Positions 1 to 4,896 of a DNA stretch of 5,149 nucleotides are shown here, one piece after another. The position numbers and the translations under genes were made by a program. The DNA lies in the NCBI GenBank assembly GCA_905215665.1, contig CAJMQR010000077.1, forward strand, positions 1 to 5,149, in the 5' to 3' direction. The DNA is from an uncultured bacterium (GTDB lineage Bacteria; Bacillota; Clostridia; Oscillospirales; Oscillospiraceae). The first letter of the stretch is position 1. Each line of letters begins with the position of its first letter. A model generated the notes under the pieces. That model did not search any database. It saw nothing but the letters and a program-made list of their open reading frames with translations, and was not told the DNA's origin.

Positions 1-380
1 GACCAGGGGGCATTGGCCAGCACGCCGCGGCCGGTGGCCTCGCGGAAGGGCGCGAGAACCTCTTCGGGGAAGCCGTGCGGATAGGTGGGCAGCGGATTCG
101 GGGAGATCAGACCCGCTATCTCCCAGTGGCCGATCGTCGTGTCCTTGCCTGCGGAAGCCTCCTGCAGACGGGCACACGCGCCCGTCTGGACAGGCGTCTT
201 TTCCAGATAGTCCACGCCGTCGATGTTTCCGAGGCCGCAGGCGATCATGTTGGGAACATGAAAGCTTGCGGAGGTGGAGCAGCTTTTCAGGGTATTGACC
301 CCGCGGTCGCCGAATTTCTCACTGTCCGGCGCCGCGCCGCAGCCGCAGGAATCGAGCACAATCAAAAAGATACGTTTCAT
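1..380 (-). CDS. deoB: Phosphopentomutase, N-terminal part (cut by window edge)
   Basis: Interconverts ribose-1-phosphate and ribose-5-phosphate (and the deoxy forms) in the cytoplasm, linking nucleoside phosphorolysis to the pentose phosphate pool. The 126 visible residues begin MKRIFLIVLDSCGCG, the alkaline-phosphatase-superfamily opening in which Asp10 is the expected metal ligand. They continue to GKDTTIGHWEIAG at about 78-90, the family signature; Thr81 aligns with the threonine phosphorylated in characterised bacterial enzymes. PTYPHGFPEEV (98-108) is also typical. The full protein is usually near 390-400 aa, so roughly two thirds lies off the left edge. The start is fixed by AAGGAG at 394-389 (minus strand), 8 nt before the ATG at 380. 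It lies downstream of deoD on the same strand but behind an intrinsic terminator, so it needs read-through or its own promoter. The identification is secure from the motifs. Confidence 0.95.
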   Translation of the reverse strand, partial: MKRIFLIVLDSCGCGAAPDSEKFGDRGVNTLKSCSTSASFHVPNMIACGLGNIDGVDYLEKTPVQTGACARLQEASAGKDTTIGHWEIAGLISPNPLPTYPHGFPEEVLAPFREATGRGVLANAPW

Positions 381-395
381 AGTTCATTCTCCTTG

Positions 396-424
396 CATAT
401 AGATTTATGGAAGCTCTGATTCAA
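396..424 (-). promoter_or_regulatory. Weak candidate deoB promoter
   Basis: On the minus strand TTGAAT (424-419) and TATATG (401-396) are separated by 17 bp, a fair sigma-A match. However, transcription would start near 389-390, inside the AAGGAG ribosome binding site, which makes this placement doubtful. Just upstream are a 6-bp inverted repeat CTGAAC/GTTCAG (429-434 and 449-454, 14-nt spacer) and an overlapping CTCTGA/TCAGAG pair (414-419 and 451-456). These could be an operator or a leader hairpin. No better promoter is visible between the deoD terminator and deoB. Confidence 0.25.
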
Positions 425-465
425 TCCGCTGAACGCCGCCGCTGATTTGTTCAGAGATTCCTTAG

Positions 466-501
466 GGAAAAATTAGGAAACGGTTTTTCCGTTTCCTAAT
501 T
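466..501 (-). terminator. Rho-independent terminator after deoD
   Basis: A perfect 13-bp inverted repeat pairs 471-483 with 489-501 (AATTAGGAAACGG and its complement) around a 5-nt loop. Read on the minus strand, the stem ends in a run of five U (complement of 468-472) followed by CCC. It begins 13 nt after the deoD stop codon. On the plus strand no U-tract follows, so it acts leftward. It ends the tdk-deoD transcript before deoB. Confidence 0.85.
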
Positions 502-514
502 ATGCATTCCGGTG

Positions 515-1255
515 TTACTTTTCCAGCTTGACCGCCGTCTCCAGCGCGACCTGCATCATCTCGCGGAAGGACGTCTGACGCTCCTCGGCGGGCAGGGCCT
601 CGCCCGTGAGCATATGGTCGGAAACCGTGCAGATACACAGCGCGTTTTTATTCCAGCGCGCCGCCTGCATGTAAAGGCCGGCCGCCTCCATCTCGCAGGC
701 CATCACGCCGAACTTTCTCCATGCGTTGACGGTCTGAAGCACCTCGGGCATGCCCTCGTCGTCGTTGTAGAAATTGTCGGTGGACAGGACGTTTCCGACA
801 TGATAGGTCGCGCCGATTTCCTCGCAGGAGGCGACCGCCTTGCGCAGCATCTCATAGGAGGCAATGGGCGCAAAGTGTCCGTCCACATGGTACTGATGCC
901 AGAAATTGGAGTCCGTGCAGGCGCCCTGCGCGATTACGATGTCGCGGACATGGATGTCGGGGTTGATGGAACCCGCGGAACCGATGCGCATGATATTCCG
1001 CACGCCGTAGGCGTTGTAGAGCTCATAGGAATAGATCCCGATGGAGGGAATGCCCATGCCGGAGGCCATGACGGAGACCTTCACGCCCTTGTAATAGCCG
1101 GTATAGCCCTGTACGCCCCGGACGTTGTTCACAAGCTTCGCGTTTTCAAGGAAATTCTCCGCAATATACTTCGAGCGGAGGGGATCTCCGGGCATCAATA
1201 CGGTCTGGCCGAAATCCTCAGGGGTCGCTTTGATATGGGGAGTCGGATAATTCAT
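515..1255 (-). CDS. deoD: Purine nucleoside phosphorylase, DeoD type (hexameric family)
   Basis: Phosphorolytically cleaves purine ribo- and deoxyribonucleosides to free base and (deoxy)ribose-1-phosphate in the cytoplasm, feeding DeoB. The protein is 246 aa, close to the roughly 235-240 aa of the family. It opens TPHIKATPEDFGQTVLMPGD, with His7 matching the ribose-contacting histidine of E. coli DeoD (HIS4/5 region). Phosphate ligands are in place: Gly23, Arg27, Arg46 (NNVRG), Arg90 and Ser93 (RIGSAGS). The ribose/base site has Met189-Glu190 in ACEMEAAG. The catalytic pair is Asp213 (TVSDH) and Arg226 (AEERQT). Compared with E. coli it has a slightly longer insert before the CEMEAAG motif (about 166-181). 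The start at 1255 follows TAAAGGAG on the minus strand with about 6-7 nt spacing. It is 71 nt downstream of tdk and probably co-transcribed, and ends at a strong terminator. Confidence 0.96.
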   Translation of the reverse strand: MNYPTPHIKATPEDFGQTVLMPGDPLRSKYIAENFLENAKLVNNVRGVQGYTGYYKGVKVSVMASGMGIPSIGIYSYELYNAYGVRNIMRIGSAGSINPDIHVRDIVIAQGACTDSNFWHQYHVDGHFAPIASYEMLRKAVASCEEIGATYHVGNVLSTDNFYNDDEGMPEVLQTVNAWRKFGVMACEMEAAGLYMQAARWNKNALCICTVSDHMLTGEALPAEERQTSFREMMQVALETAVKLEK

Positions 1256-1294
1256 AGCGGTTCTCCTTTAATTATAATAAGTATAGTGGGGCAG

Positions 1295-1323
1295 CTCCGG
1301 CGGCCTGCAAGGGGCCTCCGGAG
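1295..1323 (-). other. Intercistronic hairpin between tdk and deoD
   Basis: An 11-position stem, 1295-1305 against 1313-1323, pairs CTCCGG with CCGGAG and GGCC with GGCC, with one mismatch between the blocks and a 7-nt loop. It starts 4 nt after the tdk stop. No U-tract follows on either strand, so a simple terminator is unlikely; a 3' stabiliser of tdk mRNA or a processing signal fits better (inference). On the minus strand the gap also holds TATAAT (1276-1271) and TATACT (1285-1280). TTGCAG (1310-1305) lies 19 bp from TATACT, so a weak internal deoD promoter is conceivable. Confidence 0.5.
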
Positions 1324-1326
1324 GGA

Positions 1327-1911
1327 TTACTTCACCTTTCGGTGCTCACGGATATTGCGGATCCAGCACTTGTGGCACATGGCCAGGTACCGGTCGTTGC
1401 CGCCCAGCAGGAGCTGCGCGCCCTCGGTGACGACATAGCCGTCCGCATCCAGGCGGGCGTTTGTCGTAGCCTTTGCGCCGCAGTCGCAGATGGCCTTGAT
1501 CTCGGTGATGGTGTCCGCCACTTCAAACAGGCGTCGGCTGCCGTCAAAGAGCTTGCTCTGGAAATCCGTCCGCAGGCCGAAGCACAGTACGGGGATATTC
1601 GCCGTATCCACGATATCGCGGAGCTGATCGATCTGGGCGGCCGTCATAAACTGACATTCATCGACAATGATGACATCCGTCCGCTCGCGCTGCCGGAACA
1701 GCTCGCAGATATCCGCCTCCGGAGGCACAACCTCCGCGACGGCCTCCAGTCCGACGCGGCTGCGCAGCACGACCTCGCCGTCGCGGTTGTCCGCCGCGGG
1801 CTTGACCAGCCACACGCGCATTCCGTTTTCCTCGTAGTTGTATTTGGTAATGAGCGCCTGCGCGGTCTTCGAAGAACCCATCGAGCCGTATTTGAAGTAC
1901 AGTTTTGCCAT
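1327..1911 (-). CDS. tdk: Thymidine kinase, TK1 type
   Basis: Phosphorylates thymidine (and deoxyuridine) with ATP to give dTMP, the pyrimidine salvage step; cytoplasmic, tetrameric in characterised relatives. The protein is 194 aa, normal for the family. The P-loop is GSMGSSKT (9-16); the Walker B/catalytic segment is IIVDECQF (81-88) with Asp84-Glu85. The lasso around the base is FGLRTDFQ...FDGSRRL (111-128). A structural zinc site is expected from Cys142, Cys144, Cys179 and Cys182. GGNDRYLAMC (170-179) is the thymidine-contacting end. The start at 1911 has GGAGGT 6 nt upstream. In-frame ATGs at 1932 and 1974 are rejected: neither has a ribosome binding site, and 1974 lies inside the -35 box. 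It is the first gene of a tdk-deoD operon, divergent from rny. The P-loop has Ser where many TK1 enzymes have Gly before the Lys, a variant I believe is common in clostridia. Confidence 0.95.
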   Translation of the reverse strand: MAKLYFKYGSMGSSKTAQALITKYNYEENGMRVWLVKPAADNRDGEVVLRSRVGLEAVAEVVPPEADICELFRQRERTDVIIVDECQFMTAAQIDQLRDIVDTANIPVLCFGLRTDFQSKLFDGSRRLFEVADTITEIKAICDCGAKATTNARLDADGYVVTEGAQLLLGGNDRYLAMCHKCWIRNIREHRKVK

Positions 1912-1945
1912 CGCCCTACCTCCGGTGTGCATGGATTGTCTGTTT

Positions 1946-1974
1946 ATTATACAGGATTCTTTTGATTTATGCAA
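1946..1974 (-). promoter_or_regulatory. Sigma-A promoter of tdk-deoD
   Basis: On the minus strand TTGCAT (1974-1969) and a perfect TATAAT (1951-1946) are separated by exactly 17 bp. The predicted start, near 1939, gives a leader of about 28 nt ending in the GGAGGT site of tdk. Position, spacing and orientation agree, and this also settles the tdk start codon. Confidence 0.85.
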
Positions 1975-2121
1975 GGAAAACTATTCTCCGGAACCGCATG
2001 CTTTTCTTTTTAGGCGTTTTGCTATACGCCGCCAACGCTTTTTTGTTCAAAAAGCCAACTGGGTATTTCCCTCCTCCTTCGCATTTTCCACCGCTGAAAT
2101 ACAAAAATCCGCGATATTCCC
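1975..2121. other. Non-coding divergent spacer between the tdk and rny promoters
   Basis: This AT-richer 147 bp lies between the two -35 boxes, within a gene-free stretch running from 1912 to 2270. Frames that cross it have no convincing start and would run through both promoters, so I see no gene. It contains a 7-bp A/T hairpin GCTTTTT/AAAAAGC (2037-2043 and 2049-2055, loop TGTTC) and a 5-bp repeat GGCGT/ACGCC (2013-2017 and 2026-2030). Either could be a regulator site, but neither is diagnostic. Confidence 0.5.
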
Positions 2122-2150
2122 TTGACAATACGCCTCCTTGCAAGTACAAT
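2122..2150 (+). promoter_or_regulatory. Sigma-A promoter of rny
   Basis: A perfect TTGACA -35 (2122-2127) lies 17 bp from TACAAT (2145-2150), which matches the -10 consensus at 5 of 6 positions. The predicted start, about 2157, leaves a leader of roughly 113 nt before the rny ATG. Nothing else lies downstream before rny, so the assignment is direct. Confidence 0.88.
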
Positions 2151-2156
2151 AAACGG

Positions 2157-2270
2157 TGGATTAGTTTGGCCTGCTACCGCAAGGGGTGGTGGTTGCAGGC
2201 GTTGCTTTATCTTGGAGCACGGGTGTGTTCCATTCCCCAATACTGATGAACAGGAGGTGTATTCACGGAT
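2157..2270 (+). promoter_or_regulatory. Structured 5' leader of rny
   Basis: Hairpin 1 pairs GCCTGC (2169-2174) with GCAGGC (2195-2200), and inside it, past a T-T mismatch, ACCGC (2176-2180) with GTGGT (2189-2193), leaving the 8-nt loop AAGGGGTG. Hairpin 2 pairs 2214-2220 with 2225-2231 (7 bp including one G-U) around loop GGGT. A CCCC at 2235-2238 could pair with the GGGG in loop 1 (2183-2186) as a pseudoknot. No U-tract follows either stem, so these are not terminators. The ribosome binding site AGGAGG (2252-2257) is 13 nt from the ATG, longer than the usual 5-9. I recognise no known riboswitch; control of translation or mRNA stability is inference. Confidence 0.5.
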
Positions 2271-3821
2271 ATGGAATGGTACTTTTATCTCCTGCTGGGC
2301 GCAGGAGTATTAGCAGTAGCAGTTGTTTTCTTCCTGGTCGGCATCGCGTACCGCAAAAAGGTCGCCGAGCGTGAGATCGGCAGTGCGGAAACGGAAGCGA
2401 CACGCATTATAAACGAAGCCATCAAAGGTGGAGAAAATAAAAAGCGTGAGATGCTGGTGGAAGCCAAGGAAGAGATCCATAAATCCCGCACAGAATACGA
2501 AAAAGAAGTCAAGGAACGCCGGGCGGACCTGCAGAAGCAGGAACGCCGCCTGCAGCAGAAGGAAGAATCCCTGGACAAGAAGCTCGATGCCTTCGAGCGC
2601 AAGGAGGACGACCTTCGGAAACGTCAGGCTGCCGTCGCAGCCACGCAGGATGAGGTCAGCCTCATCAAGAAGAGCCAGCTTGAGGTGCTGGAAAGAATCT
2701 CCGGTCTGACTCAGGAGGAAGCAAAAAACCAGCTTCTGAAGAACCTTGAAAACGAATGCCGCCACGACTCTGCCCTGAAGATCCGGGAGATCGAGTCGGA
2801 GCTGAAGGAAAACGCCGACCAGATGGCCCGCGAGATCATCTCCATCGCCATCCAGCGCTGCGCCGCGGATCACTCCGCCGAGGCGACGGTTTCCGTGGTT
2901 CCGCTGCCCAACGACGAAATGAAGGGCCGTATCATCGGCCGCGAGGGGCGCAACATCCGCACGCTGGAATCCATCACCGGCGTCGATCTGATCATTGACG
3001 ATACCCCAGAGGCCATCACCGTCTCCTCCTTCGATCCGGTGCGCCGCGAGGTTGCGCGGCTGGCGCTGGAGAAGCTGATCGCCGACGGCCGTATCCATCC
3101 GACCCGCATTGAGGATCTGGTGGAAAAGGCCCGCAAGGAGGTCGACCGCGTCATCAAGCAGGAGGGCGAACGCGCCGCCTTTGAAACGGGCGTCAACAAC
3201 CTGCATCCCGAGCTGATCAAGCTTCTCGGCCGTCAGAAGTACCGCACCTCTTACGGCCAGAACGTTCTCAATCATTCCATCGAGGTTGCCCACATCGCCG
3301 GCCTGCTTGCAAGCGAGCTGGGCGTGGATGTCACCCTTGCCAAGCGTGCAGGTCTGCTGCACGACCTCGGCAAGTCTGTGGATCACGAAATGGAGGGCAG
3401 CCATGTGCAGCTCGGCGTCGAGCTGGCCCGCAAGTACAACGAGTCTCCCGACGTCGTGCATGCCATCGAAGCGCATCACAACGATGTCGAGCCGCGCACG
3501 GTCATTGCCTGTCTGGTGCAGGCTGCCGACGCCATCTCCGCCGCCCGTCCCGGCGCGCGCCGCGAAAACGTGGAAAACTATATCCGCCGTCTGGAAAAGC
3601 TGGAGGAGCTGACCGGCACTTACCCCGGTGTCGAAAAATCCTATGCGATTCAGGCCGGCCGCGAGGTCCGTATCATGGTCAAGCCCGAGGAGGTCTCCGA
3701 GGACAACATGGTGCTTCTTGCCCGCGCACTGGCAAAGAAGATCGAATCCGAGCTGGAGTATCCCGGCCAGATCAAGATCAACGTCATCCGCGAAACCAAG
3801 GCAACGGAATACGCAAAATAA
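2271..3821 (+). CDS. rny: Ribonuclease Y (membrane-anchored endoribonuclease)
   Basis: The main mRNA-decay-initiating endonuclease of many Firmicutes; it cuts single-stranded RNA at the inner face of the membrane. At 516 aa it matches the family (B. subtilis about 520). In order: a membrane anchor at about 4-26 (FYLLLGAGVLAVAVVFFLVG); a long charged coiled coil at about 30-190 rich in E, K, R and Q; a KH RNA-binding domain at about 205-270 with the GxxG loop in GRIIGREGRN (219-228); and an HD phosphohydrolase domain at about 330-430. Metal/catalytic residues are present: His335 (LNHSIE), His364-Asp365 (GLLHDLGK), His402-His403 (AHHND) and Asp420 (QAADAIS). The C-terminal domain (about 435-516) is intact. 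The only workable in-frame start is ATG 2271, despite its distant ribosome binding site. It has its own promoter and terminator, so it is chiefly monocistronic. The recA/cinA or ymdB neighbours common in other Firmicutes are absent here. Confidence 0.98.
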   Translation: MEWYFYLLLGAGVLAVAVVFFLVGIAYRKKVAEREIGSAETEATRIINEAIKGGENKKREMLVEAKEEIHKSRTEYEKEVKERRADLQKQERRLQQKEESLDKKLDAFERKEDDLRKRQAAVAATQDEVSLIKKSQLEVLERISGLTQEEAKNQLLKNLENECRHDSALKIREIESELKENADQMAREIISIAIQRCAADHSAEATVSVVPLPNDEMKGRIIGREGRNIRTLESITGVDLIIDDTPEAITVSSFDPVRREVARLALEKLIADGRIHPTRIEDLVEKARKEVDRVIKQEGERAAFETGVNNLHPELIKLLGRQKYRTSYGQNVLNHSIEVAHIAGLLASELGVDVTLAKRAGLLHDLGKSVDHEMEGSHVQLGVELARKYNESPDVVHAIEAHHNDVEPRTVIACLVQAADAISAARPGARRENVENYIRRLEKLEELTGTYPGVEKSYAIQAGREVRIMVKPEEVSEDNMVLLARALAKKIESELEYPGQIKINVIRETKATEYAK

Positions 3822-3829
3822 ATCCCGCA

Positions 3830-3863
3830 CAGCTCCGGCGCCGCAAGCTGCCGGAGCTGTTTT
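3830..3863 (+). terminator. Rho-independent terminator after rny
   Basis: A perfect 10-bp GC-rich stem, CAGCTCCGGC (3830-3839) with GCCGGAGCTG (3850-3859), starts 8 nt after the rny stop and is followed by TTTT (3860-3863), then CATATT. The 10-nt apical part contains GCAA (3843-3846), which could form a GNRA tetraloop closed by C-G. The U-tract is short, so some read-through into galM is plausible. Confidence 0.88.
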
Positions 3864-3890
3864 CATATTCTGCAAATCGGAGGTTCCATT

Positions 3891-4799
3891 ATGATTGCAA
3901 AAGAAGATTTTTGCGGCATTGACTGTTATACGCTCTCTTCCGACCGTCTGGCAGTCCGTATCATGACGCTGGGCGCCACGGTGATCGATCTGCGTTTTGA
4001 CGGCAGGCCGGTGCTTCTGAACTACGCGACCGCGCAGGAGTATCTGCGGGGCGACGCCTATCTCGGCGCCATCGTCGGACGCTATGCAAACCGCATCGCG
4101 GGCGCGCGCTTCTGCATCGGCGGGAAGGACTTCTTTCTGGATCGCAACGAAGGGGATAATCAGCTTCACGGCGGCAAAGACAGCTTTGACCGCCGCAATT
4201 GGAAGGCTTCGCTCTGCGGAGAAAACGCCCTGCGTCTCACCCTCTTCTCCCCCGACGGCGACAACGGCTATCCCGGCAACCTGACCGCTTCCGTCACCTA
4301 TACCGTCTCGGAGAACCGCCTTCGCATCGACTTCGAGGGCGAAAGCGACGCGGACACGGTCTATGCTCCCACGACGCACATGTATTTCAATCTGGGCGGC
4401 AGCGAGACCATCCTGAACACGCAGCTCTGGATCAACGCAAAAACATACCTTCCGGTCGATGCAGCGCTGATCCCGGTGGGAGGCCCGCAGCCCGCCGGGG
4501 GTCTGTACGATTTTTCACAGGGAAAGCCCATCGCGGGCAACATTGACCACTGCTTCCCTCTGGAGGGACACCACGCCTGTACTGCCGCCGACGGCGGCGT
4601 GGAAATGGAGCTTTACACAGACTATCCCGCGCTGCAGCTCTACACCGGCGAGTTCCTGAACGGGCGCAAAAACGGCGGCTTCGCCATCGAGCCTGAGTTC
4701 TTCCCGAACAGTCCCAACCGGCCGGATTTTCCGTCACCGCTCCTGCACGCGGGCGAGCACTTCCATAAATATGCGGAATACCGCTTCCGCCAAGTCTGA
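3891..4799 (+). CDS. galM: Aldose 1-epimerase (galactose mutarotase family)
   Basis: Catalyses alpha/beta interconversion at C1 of galactose, glucose or related aldoses in the cytoplasm. Family marks in order: GAIVGRYANRIA (59-70) with Arg64; QLHGG with His93; THMYFNLGG with His163 as catalytic acid; IDHCFPL with Asp219; and IEPEFFPNSPN with Glu267 as catalytic base. These correspond to Arg71, His96, His170, Asp243 and Glu304 of the Lactococcus enzyme, so the active site looks complete. At 302 aa it is about 40 residues shorter than typical GalM (340-350). The loss falls mainly between His163 and Asp219 and between Asp219 and Glu267, suggesting trimmed loops rather than damage. GGAGG at 3879-3883 lies 7 nt before the ATG. 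It starts 27 nt beyond the rny terminator U-tract and shows no promoter of its own. No galK or galT is nearby, so substrate is uncertain; galM is a family-level symbol. Confidence 0.9.
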   Translation: MIAKEDFCGIDCYTLSSDRLAVRIMTLGATVIDLRFDGRPVLLNYATAQEYLRGDAYLGAIVGRYANRIAGARFCIGGKDFFLDRNEGDNQLHGGKDSFDRRNWKASLCGENALRLTLFSPDGDNGYPGNLTASVTYTVSENRLRIDFEGESDADTVYAPTTHMYFNLGGSETILNTQLWINAKTYLPVDAALIPVGGPQPAGGLYDFSQGKPIAGNIDHCFPLEGHHACTAADGGVEMELYTDYPALQLYTGEFLNGRKNGGFAIEPEFFPNSPNRPDFPSPLLHAGEHFHKYAEYRFRQV

Positions 4800-4820
4800 C
4801 GCAGAAAACCGCGTGCCGGG

Positions 4821-4841
4821 AGACAGCGTATTGTCTTTTTT
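4821..4841 (+). terminator. Probable weak terminator after galM
   Basis: AGACAG (4821-4826) pairs with TTGTCT (4831-4836; five Watson-Crick pairs and one G-U) around loop CGTA and is followed at once by TTTTT (4837-4841). An alternative outer pairing is CAGAAAA (4802-4808) with TTTTCTG (4838-4844). Another is CGCA-AAAC near 4800-4809 with GTTTTGCG (4849-4856). The inner stem is short, so termination may be incomplete. Confidence 0.55.
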
Positions 4842-4896
4842 CTGATACGTTTTGCGTGTGAGGGCAGGGTAAGTCTGCTCTTTGGAGGTACGTTTT

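Noticed and set aside
512..1438. A 308-codon plus-strand open frame
   Set aside because: It is antisense to deoD and the end of tdk, with low-complexity residues typical of a shadow frame, and starts inside the region just past the deoD terminator.
1342..1965. A 207-codon plus-strand open frame
   Set aside because: It is antisense to tdk, whose catalytic motifs are clear, and runs into the tdk promoter.
1912..1974. A longer thymidine kinase starting at 1974 or 1932
   Set aside because: Position 1974 lies in the -35 box, both ATGs lack a ribosome binding site, and the family N-terminus begins at MAKLYFKYG after GGAGGT.
1967..2149. A 60-codon minus-strand frame in the same spacer
   Set aside because: It overlaps the -35 of tdk and all of the rny promoter, has no clear ribosome binding site at its start and resembles no family.
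2169..2210. The first rny leader hairpin as a terminator or attenuator
   Set aside because: The bases after the stem are mixed and contain no U-run; there is no credible leader peptide either.
1905..2246. Plus-strand open frames of 95-113 codons in the tdk-rny spacer
   Set aside because: They cross both promoters and the rny leader, lack ribosome binding sites and resemble no family.
2310..4379. A 689-codon minus-strand open frame across rny and galM
   Set aside because: It is antisense to two genes with unmistakable family motifs, starts at GTG with no ribosome binding site, crosses the rny terminator, and arises from GC-biased codons in the real genes.
4800..4856. A CRISPR, tRNA or riboswitch signature after galM
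   Set aside because: There are no direct repeats, no tRNA-like cloverleaf and no recognised aptamer core; only overlapping short hairpins around a U-tract.
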